Source of the DNA: Nitrospirota bacterium
GTDB taxonomy: Bacteria; Nitrospirota_A; Leptospirillia; Leptospirillales; Leptospirillaceae
Length of the DNA stretch: 64,000 nucleotides
Assembly: GCA_021838585.1 (NCBI GenBank)
Contig: JAKCDE010000004.1
Span: forward strand, 62,001-126,000
Reading direction: 5' to 3'
In this document: positions 8,380 to 15,417 of the stretch, in pieces
Layout of the letters: every line of letters begins with the position of its first letter
Numbering within the stretch: the first letter of the stretch is position 1
Notes under the pieces: generated by a model
Told to the model about the DNA's origin: nothing
The model's input: only the letters and a program-made list of their open reading frames with translations
Database searches by the model: none
Program-made: the position numbers and the translations under genes

Positions 8380-9539
8380 CTTTTCGCTCCTTGATCTGCT
8401 GTTCCGTTCGACTTGACTGCCAACTGAGCGGACTCCTTTTTTCCCGAAAGGCCGCCAGTCACAAAAGGACGTTCATGAATCCGGGCCCGATGGATCTTGC
8501 CGTGAATTTCAACTCCCGCCTCCTTGCCTTGCTCGAATTCCCTTAGAAAACCGGGCTCCATGTAGGCCAGCCCGAACCCTCCCCCCACACGTGGCGAGTG
8601 ACCGCCAGAGGTCACCTCTCCGACCTGGAGACCGGTGGCAGGATCAAGGACGGGGCAGTGGGTCCGAGGAATTCCCCGTTCGGTCAGAACAAATCCTGTC
8701 AGGCGATTCCTTCCCGTCTCAGCCCTCTTTTCAAGCATTTTGTCTTTTCCCAGAAAAGATCCCTTCCGCAGGTTGACAGCGAAGTCGAGGCCGGCGTCGA
8801 ATGCCGTCTTTTCGGGGGTCAGCTCCTGTCCGTATAAAGGATAGGCCATCTCCAGCCTGAGAAGATCGCGGGCTCCAAGACCGGCCTGGTGCAATCCTAA
8901 ATCGCCCCCTTTTTCGGACAGAATCCGGTAAAGGGGAAGAATCGACTCCTCCGAACCAAAAAACTCCCAGCCATCCTCCCCGGTGTAACCGGTTCGGCTG
9001 ATCCAGAGATGGTTGGCAGCACCCATCGAAAAGCGGGCTTCCCTGCGTTTCATCCCTTCGAATCCTCTGGCGAGGAGCGAGACGATCTGAGAGGAGGCTG
9101 GGCCCTGGAGGGCCAGTCCGATCTGACCTGCGGAAAGATCTTCGAGGGAAATGGACTTCGGAAGATGATCCCTGAGCCAGGCAAAATCTCCGTCCCTGTT
9201 TCCCGCATTGACAATGACATGAATTTCATCCTCACCGGACGCGGCCAAAATGAGATCGTCGACAGTACCACCCTGATCATTGGGCAGAAGAGCGTAAAGA
9301 CATTTCCCGGGGGGAACCGCTTCGAGATCAGATGTGATCAGGCCATTGAGATGGCGTCTGACTCCCGGGCCCGTCGCCATGAAATGCCCCATATGTGAAA
9401 TGTCGAACAACCCGGCCTTTTCGCGGACAGCCTTCGCTTCCTCAAGAATGGATGTGAACGAGAGAGGAAGGAAATAGCCGTGAAAATCCGTCATTCTCGC
9501 GTTGCGCCGCATGTGACATGGAGCCAGAGGGAGTGACAA
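8376..9539 (-). CDS. gcvT: Aminomethyltransferase, glycine cleavage T protein
   Basis: This enzyme transfers the methylene group from aminomethyl-GcvH to tetrahydrofolate and releases ammonia. Motifs include FDISHMGHFMATGPG, GQIGLALQGP, SRTGYTGEDGWEFF and the C-terminal GEVTSGGHSPRVGGGFGLAY. Two TTG starts are possible. TTG 9539 is chosen because AGGAG lies 7 nt before it; TTG 9554 has no SD. It is the first gcv gene, 36 nt after the PpiD-like gene. No glycine riboswitch precedes it. Confidence 0.95.
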   Translation of the reverse strand: MSLPLAPCHMRRNARMTDFHGYFLPLSFTSILEEAKAVREKAGLFDISHMGHFMATGPGVRRHLNGLITSDLEAVPPGKCLYALLPNDQGGTVDDLILAASGEDEIHVIVNAGNRDGDFAWLRDHLPKSISLEDLSAGQIGLALQGPASSQIVSLLARGFEGMKRREARFSMGAANHLWISRTGYTGEDGWEFFGSEESILPLYRILSEKGGDLGLHQAGLGARDLLRLEMAYPLYGQELTPEKTAFDAGLDFAVNLRKGSFLGKDKMLEKRAETGRNRLTGFVLTERGIPRTHCPVLDPATGLQVGEVTSGGHSPRVGGGFGLAYMEPGFLREFEQGKEAGVEIHGKIHRARIHERPFVTGGLSGKKESAQLAVKSNGTADQGAKR

Positions 9540-9575
9540 TGAACGACTCCTCAAATCAGGTTTGATGGATTAAAA

Positions 9576-10280
9576 TCAGAGCAACTGGCGGGACACTTCC
9601 CGGAAGACTTTCTGGTCTATATCGATGCGGGCTTTTGTTTCGAGCTGATTCTGAAGGGCCTCCACCGTTTCATTCTGAAGCCGGACTCGCTCCGCATTGG
9701 TATCCGAGGGGGTCGCACCACCCTGTTGGGGGGACGGATTGCCGATTGTCTGCGAAGCGCGGACAAAAAGCTGGGCGCGCTGGACTAGCACGTCCTTGCG
9801 GACGGAGTCTTCAAAGCCTTCTGCCGTCTGGTGGGTTTCCTTGAGAAAAGCCACATAGGCGTCTTTTGAAAAAGCGGGAGGAGTTCCAACCTGAAAGAAT
9901 GGAATGCGGGCAATTTCCTGTATGACAGTCTGATCGGAGACCTGAATGCCGAGGGTTCGTCCCTCATCGATCCAGAGTTGCCGGTAGATCATGTTTCTCA
10001 GGACAAGCCCAGGAAAATTAAGGTCTTTCAATATCTTGGCACCGAGATCCCCCCGAAGGAGCCGCTTGTAATTGTCCTTCATAATCAGATAATCCCGGGA
10101 GTAATCGTCCACCTTGATCGGAACACCATTCACCTTGGCAAGGACATCGGACTTCGCGGACCGCGTGGCAGAAAAACCCCACCAACCCATCGAAAGGACA
10201 AACACACCTCCGATCAGGACCATGAGCCCTCCGATAACCTTCGGACGTTCAACGGCCTCCTTCCGGATCCACTCCAGCAT
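9576..10280 (-). CDS. Membrane-anchored SurA/PpiD-like N-domain protein
   Basis: This 234-aa protein has one N-terminal membrane segment (VIGGLMVLIGGVFVLSMGWWGFSA, about 15-38). It is followed by a SurA_N/PpiD-type domain (VLAKVNGVPIKVDDYSRDYLIMKDNY and IYRQLWIDEGRTLGIQVSD). The parvulin isomerase domain found in true PpiD is absent, so it is more likely a chaperone-like or scaffolding relative. Start MLEW at 10280 is favoured by the AAAGGTGA SD; GTG 10301 is an alternative. It is the first gene of the glycine cleavage transcription unit and its promoter region contains an AT-rich dyad. Its link to glycine metabolism is unclear. Confidence 0.8.
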   Translation of the reverse strand: MLEWIRKEAVERPKVIGGLMVLIGGVFVLSMGWWGFSATRSAKSDVLAKVNGVPIKVDDYSRDYLIMKDNYKRLLRGDLGAKILKDLNFPGLVLRNMIYRQLWIDEGRTLGIQVSDQTVIQEIARIPFFQVGTPPAFSKDAYVAFLKETHQTAEGFEDSVRKDVLVQRAQLFVRASQTIGNPSPQQGGATPSDTNAERVRLQNETVEALQNQLETKARIDIDQKVFREVSRQLL

Positions 10281-10408
10281 GAATTCACCTTTCTCGGCCA
10301 CGGCAATTCTTGAACATCCGGAGCGCCGCGCCTCTTTTTAATCGCGATTCGTACGTTTTTTGTCGGGAGTATTTTAAACGTTTCCGGGTGGGATCTCAAA
10401 TCAAATAA

Positions 10409-10437
10409 ATTATACTATCTTTAATAGTATCATCACG
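10409..10437 (-). promoter_or_regulatory. Putative promoter with overlapping dyad ahead of the gcv operon
   Basis: Reading the minus strand, a consensus -10 TATAAT lies at 10409-10414. It overlaps a perfect dyad ATACTAT-N5-ATAGTAT at 10412-10430. The matching -35 position (10432-10437, CGTGAT) is poor. A dyad covering the -10 suggests a regulator-binding site. It lies about 130 nt upstream of the PpiD-like start at 10280 and is the only promoter-like element seen before the gcv genes. Confidence 0.45.
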
Positions 10438-10458
10438 CAAAATTCACATTCGGGCGAG

Positions 10459-10492
10459 GAGGCGTCATCCAGCGAAAACCGAATGGCGCCTC
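10459..10492 (-). terminator. Hairpin downstream of globin gene
   Basis: The arms GAGGCG (10459-10464) and CGCCTC (10487-10492) enclose further partial pairing (CATCC against GAATG). It lies 21 nt past the globin stop on the minus strand. No T-run follows, so an intrinsic terminator is only possible, not shown. Confidence 0.3.
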
Positions 10493-10512
10493 TCTGTCGG
10501 GAAAGGGGGAAA

Positions 10513-10971
10513 CTAGGAGACTGGGACGCCTTCCGGGGAAAGAGGCTTGTAGCGTGCAGGATCCATTGAGCGGGCGGCCGCTTCCGTCATCACTTTCGCC
10601 GCGAGGTTGTAAGCCTCGCTCCAGGTTGCGGAAACCTCCGGAGTCCAGGCCGATCCGAGGAAATGCTCCAGCGTTTTCATAAGACTGACCCCGACCGCGT
10701 CATAATGCTCGGGCCGCGTGTCGTACTTGATGTGTCCCTCCCCCAGGCGTTCCAGGTAAGGGACCAGAGCCGACGGATTGTCGATGTTTGTGGAGATGTA
10801 GACCAGCGAGTTGAAAAGCCGTTCCTTCTGGGTCGTCATAGTCTCCGGAAACATTTTCCGGACTTCGGGAAAGTGGGAGAACATGTAATCGTAGAAATAG
10901 GAGGTGACCTGGGTTCCCAGCCCTTTGATGGCAGCCCCATGGGCCTTGATGAGTTCTGTGTCAATCGCCAT
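10513..10971 (-). CDS. Single-domain globin (flavohemoglobin-type globin domain)
   Basis: This 152-aa protein aligns with the globin half of flavohemoglobins and Vitreoscilla haemoglobin but has no reductase domain. Likely proximal His80 (GEGHIKYDTRPEHY), B10 Tyr27 (SYFYDYMF) and E7 Gln48 (TTQKERLFNS) are present. Tyr/Gln distal pairs are typical of O2- and NO-reactive globins. Start 10971 (MAIDTEL) has AGGAG 8 nt upstream; ATG/GTG extensions further up are unsupported. A perfect FNR-type palindrome lies 120-135 nt upstream, suggesting oxygen- or NO-dependent expression. A role in NO detoxification or O2 delivery is inference. Confidence 0.93.
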   Translation of the reverse strand: MAIDTELIKAHGAAIKGLGTQVTSYFYDYMFSHFPEVRKMFPETMTTQKERLFNSLVYISTNIDNPSALVPYLERLGEGHIKYDTRPEHYDAVGVSLMKTLEHFLGSAWTPEVSATWSEAYNLAAKVMTEAAARSMDPARYKPLSPEGVPVS

Positions 10972-11092
10972 GCGCCTCAGCTCCTTTTTTGTATTGGATG
11001 AAGGTGGTGGAAATCCCGGCAAGCCGGACTTTACTCTCCAGCCCTTGGACTTGCCACGGGGTCAAAGATACCAGACACCCGAATCCACCCTG

Positions 11093-11108
11093 TATGATCC
11101 AGATCATA
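11093..11108 (-). promoter_or_regulatory. FNR/CRP-type operator upstream of the globin gene
   Basis: The perfect 16-bp palindrome TATGATCCAGATCATA contains TGAT-N4-ATCA, the half-site arrangement of FNR/DNR/NNR-type regulators. On the minus strand a TATCTT -10 candidate lies at 11065-11070. That would put the transcription start near 11058 and the palindrome centre at about -42, the class II activator position. The only gene it can serve in this orientation is the globin. Confidence 0.6.
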
Positions 11109-11132
11109 ACCCGAATTTGAAGCGCAAGGCCC

Positions 11133-11687
11133 CTAAAAGAAGTTGATTCCCAGACCGGCAGTCACAAACTGCCAGGGTGTCGCCATGGTCCCGACTCCAT
11201 CCTCCCGAAAGCGCACGTCGAGAAAAAACTGGCGTCGATTCGACAAAAGCGTGTTGAGCTGAAGACCGGCATCGAAATAGGTGTTGTCCACACCATTGTT
11301 CAACGCCTGCCCAAAATCTCCCACAAGGTCGAGAGATCCAATCGATCCCGACAGAAGATTGACCATCAGTCCCGAATAGAAGGGAAGGATATTCTGGGGA
11401 AGTGGGCCTGTGGATTTCGAGTTATTGAAATAGTCGGCCCCGACCCTCACCCCGAACCCTGGCGAAATCCAGTACTGGACAGAAATACCTCCACCATAAA
11501 ACATTGTTCCCGCGCCACCGGGAGTGTTGATATCGTCCATCCCTTCCACTTCCGCCGAAAAACCCAGCTGATTGCTCCCTCCGGGACTTGCCATGGCCTT
11601 TTGGCTGCTTCCGATCAGAATTCCTCCCATCAGAAGAACCCAGAGCATCCATGGGATGCTTTTGCTTCCAATCAATTGCCTTGACAT
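11133..11687 (-). CDS. Outer-membrane beta-barrel-like protein
   Basis: This 184-aa protein has a clear signal peptide (IPWMLWVLLMGGILIGSSQKAMA, cleavage after ASP-MA around residue 33). The mature part alternates Gly-rich and aromatic strands (MFYGGGISVQYWISPGFGVRVGADYF) and ends with phenylalanine (GLGINFF), typical of small outer-membrane barrels. It has good GAGGCGG SD spacing. It is not recognised beyond that. It lies upstream of the globin on the same strand, with the FNR-type palindrome between them. Confidence 0.75.
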   Translation of the reverse strand: MSRQLIGSKSIPWMLWVLLMGGILIGSSQKAMASPGGSNQLGFSAEVEGMDDINTPGGAGTMFYGGGISVQYWISPGFGVRVGADYFNNSKSTGPLPQNILPFYSGLMVNLLSGSIGSLDLVGDFGQALNNGVDNTYFDAGLQLNTLLSNRRQFFLDVRFREDGVGTMATPWQFVTAGLGINFF

Positions 11688-12154
11688 CTATACCGCCTCC
11701 GGATTGAAAGATCTTTTGCCACTTGGGGCATTCCCTATCTCCTGGTTCCTGTCCCGCTCACATGAACCAATGTTCTTATCGGAAGATTCCCAGATTAAGA
11801 ATAGATAAGAAGGAGGCATCAAAGCCCGATAGGGTCAAGGAAAATTTTCTGAATTCATCATGCAGCCCTCTTTCCGGTCGACTGCCTCGGGTGGCCCGAC
11901 ATACCGGGTCTTGGCTGGCAAGATCCGTGCTGGTGTTTCTTTCTCGGAAAAACGGCCTCCATTTTCAGTGGATATCCCCGAATAAAAGTTGTTTCCATCA
12001 AGGAAGTCGCTGTAAAATTTATCACCAGGACCAAGAATGATGGGACAGGATCGGCCACATATAGAGGGATCGATCATTCCATTACGAAATAATGAGGATG
12101 AGATGGCCGGGAGAAATGGCTCTTCCGGCGGATCTCTCGGGAGGTCAAAAAGAA
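11688..12154. other. 467-nt divergent intergenic region
   Basis: This lies between the outer-membrane protein (minus) and the rhodanese (plus). Open frames on both strands lack SD sites and recognisable sequence. I see no RNA gene and no convincing repeat. It probably contains two divergent promoters. Confidence 0.5.
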
Positions 12155-12499
12155 ATGTTTGGATTTTTCTCAGGGAACAAGGATCTTCAGCTCCATCCTT
12201 CGGATCTTAAGGATCGGATCGACAAGGGAGATGACCTTATCATCCTTGACGTCAGGGAAAACTGGGAACATTCCCGGGTCAAGATCCCGAATGCCCTTCA
12301 TATTCCCCTTGCACAACTTCCCCAAAAACTATCGCAAATCGATCGAGAAAAGGATGTTGTTGTTTATTGCCACCATGGTGTCAGAAGCCTTCAGGCCTGT
12401 CAGTTTCTTAAGAAAATGGGATTCGAAAAAGTCAGGAACCTACATGGAGGGATTGATGCCTATGCCCTTCACGCCGACCGTTCGCTTCCCCGTTATTAG
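12155..12499 (+). CDS. Rhodanese-like sulfurtransferase
   Basis: This single-domain rhodanese has 114 aa. It contains LIILDVRENWEHSRVKIPNALHIPL and the active-site loop YCHHGVRS with catalytic Cys72, followed by LKKMGFEKVRNLHGGIDAY. GlpE/PspE-like enzymes of this size transfer sulfane sulfur to thiol acceptors in the cytoplasm. Start 12155 (MFGFFSGNKD) has a GGAGGT SD 9 nt upstream; the longer ATG 12092 lacks one. The product has no signal peptide. A large hairpin follows 35 nt after the stop. Confidence 0.92.
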   Translation: MFGFFSGNKDLQLHPSDLKDRIDKGDDLIILDVRENWEHSRVKIPNALHIPLAQLPQKLSQIDREKDVVVYCHHGVRSLQACQFLKKMGFEKVRNLHGGIDAYALHADRSLPRY

Positions 12500-12534
12500 G
12501 GCATTTGACAGCACTGTTTTCATGTGACTTTTCT

Positions 12535-12574
12535 CCGTCCCGTTTTCCTTCCGTGACATTGGAAAATGGGACGG
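12535..12574 (+). repeat. Long hairpin downstream of the rhodanese gene
   Basis: The arms CCGTCCCGTTTTCC (12535-12548) and GGAAAATGGGACGG (12561-12574) pair over 14 bp with one G-T wobble and a 12-nt loop. No T-run follows, so it is either a weak terminator or an RNA-stabilising or interspersed palindromic element. The surrounding stretch 12500-12818 has no gene apart from this and the terminator at 12749. Confidence 0.6.
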
Positions 12575-12748
12575 TTCTCCGTCGAAAGGTCCTTGGTTGC
12601 AACAAGCAAGTCCCTATCCGCCGCCAGTCATGAAGATCTGTTCAACTTCACCCCCGTCACAACCAGGACAATCTCACAGACCTCAACCCATTTTCCAAAA
12701 GGGTCCCGATCTCCGGATCGACAGTTTTTGCGCCGGAATGCAAGAACG

Positions 12749-12780
12749 CAAAAAGGGACCTTTCCAAAGGTCCCCTTTTC
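12749..12780. terminator. Bidirectional intrinsic terminator
   Basis: A near-perfect inverted repeat (AAAAGGGACCTTT, CC loop, AAAGGTCCCCTTTT) has A and T runs on both sides. It sits between the convergent rhodanese (plus) and the small protein at 12819 (minus), so it can serve both. Confidence 0.8.
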
Positions 12781-12818
12781 TCTTTACGAAGCATGAACAA
12801 AGAATTTTCAGAGAAAAA

Positions 12819-13118
12819 TCACTGCGATGTCAGAGAGGTCCCCGAAGTCCTGACATCACCGGGAACACTCAGAAACTTCGGAGGAGCCGACAATCCTGCC
12901 ATGGTCGGAAGGCGTGTCAGCACATATTCGTTCGGAACATGGGACAAATTTTCCTCACGAACCCGCATGCGGGCATTTTCCGGTGGAATGATGACATCGT
13001 ATTCGTTGGCCTTCCAGTATCCTCTCGTCCGGCTTTCCACGAGACCTATCTGATTCGTGATGGTGACCAGGACGGTTTCTCCGATTTCATAGGCAAATGC
13101 GATGGGACGGTGCTCCAT
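12819..13118 (-). CDS. Small conserved-looking protein, function unknown
   Basis: This 99-aa soluble protein has an AAAGGGAT SD upstream of ATG 13118. The N-terminal half (IGETVLVTITNQIGLVESRTRGYWKANEYDVI) is beta-rich and may form a small barrel; the C-terminus is rich in Ser, Thr and Pro. There are no catalytic motifs, signal peptide or membrane segment. It is followed by the bidirectional terminator and preceded by a methyltransferase on the same strand (30-nt gap), so the two may form a unit. Confidence 0.65.
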   Translation of the reverse strand: MEHRPIAFAYEIGETVLVTITNQIGLVESRTRGYWKANEYDVIIPPENARMRVREENLSHVPNEYVLTRLPTMAGLSAPPKFLSVPGDVRTSGTSLTSQ

Positions 13119-13148
13119 TAATGATCCCTTTCCAAAAGCTGATTCTGG

Positions 13149-13826
13149 TTACAGCCACTCACGAATCTTCCGATAGACCGCCAGTCGGTAATGGTCGAGT
13201 GCTCCAGGGGACTCCGATCCCGTGGACACCAAGGAGAAGCTCCCGCCCAAAAGAGCCGGCAGATCCCTTTCCCTGAAAAAGACATCATGATGTCCCCGGT
13301 GGGTCACAAAGCTCCGGCGTCTCGATTCTTCAGGAAAATGCCGAAAAAGCTCTGAAAAGACCCCGACCCCCGCCAATCCGCCAGGCTTAAGCAATTGCCC
13401 GATCCATGAAGGGTACTTTTTTCTCTCGGGACGGCGCAGATGATGGTAAACCCCGAAGTCAAAGACGACATCAAAACTCTTCGGACGAAAGGGCAATCGA
13501 AAAAGGTCCCCCTGGACAAAAAAAGCCTGGCCCGACCTTTCCGAAGAGATCTTCCCGCGCGCTACCCGAAGAGGGTCGACCAGGAGATCCAGTGCCACGA
13601 CATTCCATCCCCGCTTCAGAAAAGGCGCGAGATTCCGGCCTTCTCCCGACCCGATCTCCAGAACCGTTCCGAAACCCGATCCGTTGGCGGCTTCGAGAAG
13701 CAGGTCGACGAGTCCCGAGGGTCCTTCCCGTGGCCAACCTATGTTTCCACTGCGATAGGCCTCGGCGAAAAATTGGGTTTGCCGATCATACACCTTCCTG
13801 TCGGTTTCCATCAATGGGGTCCTCAT
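13149..13826 (-). CDS. Class I SAM-dependent methyltransferase
   Basis: This 225-aa protein has motif I VLEIGSGEGRNLAPFLKRG (about 54-72), an acidic loop ALDLLVDPL, motif II FVQGDLFRLPF and post-II FDVVFDFGVYHHL, giving a complete Rossmann methyltransferase of the Methyltransf_11/25 type. The substrate is unknown. ATG 13811 (METDRK) preceded by GAGG is an equally plausible start. It is divergent from the degenerate-GGDEF gene at 13906. Confidence 0.88.
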   Translation of the reverse strand: MRTPLMETDRKVYDRQTQFFAEAYRSGNIGWPREGPSGLVDLLLEAANGSGFGTVLEIGSGEGRNLAPFLKRGWNVVALDLLVDPLRVARGKISSERSGQAFFVQGDLFRLPFRPKSFDVVFDFGVYHHLRRPERKKYPSWIGQLLKPGGLAGVGVFSELFRHFPEESRRRSFVTHRGHHDVFFRERDLPALLGGSFSLVSTGSESPGALDHYRLAVYRKIREWL

Positions 13827-13905
13827 GCTAGATTAGAAAAAGCCATCCAGACAATGATTCAGAGTCTGCGGATTCATCCATTTTCACAGGAGCTGGCCGT
13901 TAACG

Positions 13906-15216
13906 ATGAATCTCTTGTTCAGACCCTCGCTATTCAAAAATGAACAGGCCCTCCTTGAAATTGACTCCCTTCTCTCCGAATCGGATCTATCCTTTTCCCT
14001 TTTCCTGTCCAGAACGCACATCATCCTTGCCAATTCCCGTTTTTTACAAAGATGGAATCTCGTAAGAGCCGGCTTCCCCCGATTTTCTCTTGCTGACCAC
14101 GCCAATCAGATCGCCCAGTCTCTCTCCGGTGAAACAAAGGGACGGTTTTGGGACTGGGCATCCTCCCTTTCGCCCCACCCTTCCCTCATTGACCTTCCCG
14201 ATCCGGAATCAGGGAAAAAAAGGTTCATTCTCAAAGTCCCGACCAAGAAGGAGAGCGCGGAGGATCCGTTCTTTCTCGAAAAGATCTCTGAGGAGCTCGA
14301 TGAAAGCGGAAAGGAGGCTTTGATTCTTCTGGGTCGGCGAATTCGCACCCCTGCGAGAATAATCATTCGGAGTGTCAGCGACGAGCTCCTGATCGACCAT
14401 TTTTTCAAGGATGAACTGGGCACCGATCCGAATGCGGCCATGGCCCAGGTCTATCTTTCAACCACCTCCTCGTGGTCACCATCCGCCGAGTTCTGGCGTG
14501 TCAGATACAATCCGGATGAAGGAAGGAAACTGATTGCAGAATCCCTTTCCAAAGAAGAATCCAAGGAAATTCTCCCATTCCGGCGGATCCTCTTCGCAAA
14601 GAACCCGGGGGAAGGATACTGGGCGGATTTTCCCCTTCTCTACAATCGCACATTTTTTGGAAAAGTCCGGCTCTTTCGGCCCGAATCAAGAAAAAGGGAG
14701 CTTCCCGGCCTCAGCTCCTTTCAACCCAAGGTGCAAGTGCTCTCAAGGAACCTCTTCGAAATCCGCAAAAACCTGGGAGATTTGCTCCCAACCGCAAGAG
14801 AGCCAGAATCAGGATTCCTCGATCGACGGGAAGCGATGCTTCTCATCGAAGCCCTGATAGAAGAACACCGCATAACGGGAACCGGATTTGGTCTGATCGG
14901 AATCAGAACCGAGATTCCAAATCACAGGTCGCTCATGATCAAAGTCAGAGCCAACCTCAGATTCTACGATGAAATCGCCCATATGACACAGCGGGAATAT
15001 CTTCTGATACTTCCTGCGATGGATCCACGTCATTCCGACACCATCATCGAACGGATCCGGGACCTTCTCCTGGGGATGAACAGGGACCAGTCGCCACTGA
15101 TTATCTTTGGATCGATTTCCTACCCGGAGACAACCAAAGGGCCGATGAATCTGGTCAGAAGCGTTTTCAAGAACGAGGATGCCCAGCCATTACAAAAGAA
15201 ACCGATCGCAGATTAA
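13906..15216 (+). CDS. Protein with degenerate GGDEF-like C-terminal domain
   Basis: This 436-aa cytoplasmic protein has an N-terminal half with no recognised domain. From about residue 305 the layout matches a GGDEF domain: DRREAMLLIEALIEEHRITGTGFGLIGIRTE, then LRFYDEIAHMTQREYLLILPAMDPR, then IERIRDLLLG and LIIFGSISYPE. The signature loop is MTQREY instead of GGDEF, and metal and substrate residues are missing, so diguanylate cyclase activity is not expected. Such domains act as GTP or c-di-GMP sensors or as structural modules. It is followed 18 nt later by a 53-aa membrane protein with its own AAGGAGA SD, a likely co-transcribed partner. Confidence 0.7.
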   Translation: MNLLFRPSLFKNEQALLEIDSLLSESDLSFSLFLSRTHIILANSRFLQRWNLVRAGFPRFSLADHANQIAQSLSGETKGRFWDWASSLSPHPSLIDLPDPESGKKRFILKVPTKKESAEDPFFLEKISEELDESGKEALILLGRRIRTPARIIIRSVSDELLIDHFFKDELGTDPNAAMAQVYLSTTSSWSPSAEFWRVRYNPDEGRKLIAESLSKEESKEILPFRRILFAKNPGEGYWADFPLLYNRTFFGKVRLFRPESRKRELPGLSSFQPKVQVLSRNLFEIRKNLGDLLPTAREPESGFLDRREAMLLIEALIEEHRITGTGFGLIGIRTEIPNHRSLMIKVRANLRFYDEIAHMTQREYLLILPAMDPRHSDTIIERIRDLLLGMNRDQSPLIIFGSISYPETTKGPMNLVRSVFKNEDAQPLQKKPIAD

Positions 15217-15234
15217 CAGACTTAAGGAGAACAA

Positions 15235-15396
15235 ATGGCCAGCCCCTTCGACCCGGAAGATAACGACCGGAAGGATCCACATGACGATATCGGGATTCCT
15301 CTGTTATGGATCCTCCTGCCTGTCGCCCTCATCTTCATCGGCATCATCGGAATGACCATCTACCATCTCAGGAATCTGGACTTTTTGAAACAGTAA
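15235..15396 (+). CDS. 53-aa single-pass membrane protein
   Basis: This is a small gene. ATG 15235 is preceded by AAGGAGA with 6-nt spacing. The product begins with a highly charged hydrophilic stretch of about 22 residues (DPEDNDRKDPHDD). One transmembrane helix follows (IPLLWILLPVALIFIGIIGMTIY), then a short basic tail. Topology is probably N-terminus inside. It directly follows the degenerate-GGDEF gene and likely shares its transcript. It resembles small subunits or anchors in layout only; no family is recognised. Confidence 0.7.
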   Translation: MASPFDPEDNDRKDPHDDIGIPLLWILLPVALIFIGIIGMTIYHLRNLDFLKQ

Positions 15397-15417
15397 ATGA
15401 AGACCACCCGGACAGGC

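Noticed and set aside
9540..9575. Glycine riboswitch before gcvT
   Set aside because: Only 36 nt separate gcvT from the preceding gene and no aptamer-like sequence is present there or ahead of the PpiD-like gene.
11835..12077. 80-aa minus-strand frame upstream of the rhodanese gene
   Set aside because: No SD, no conserved-looking segment, and it lies in what should be a divergent promoter region.
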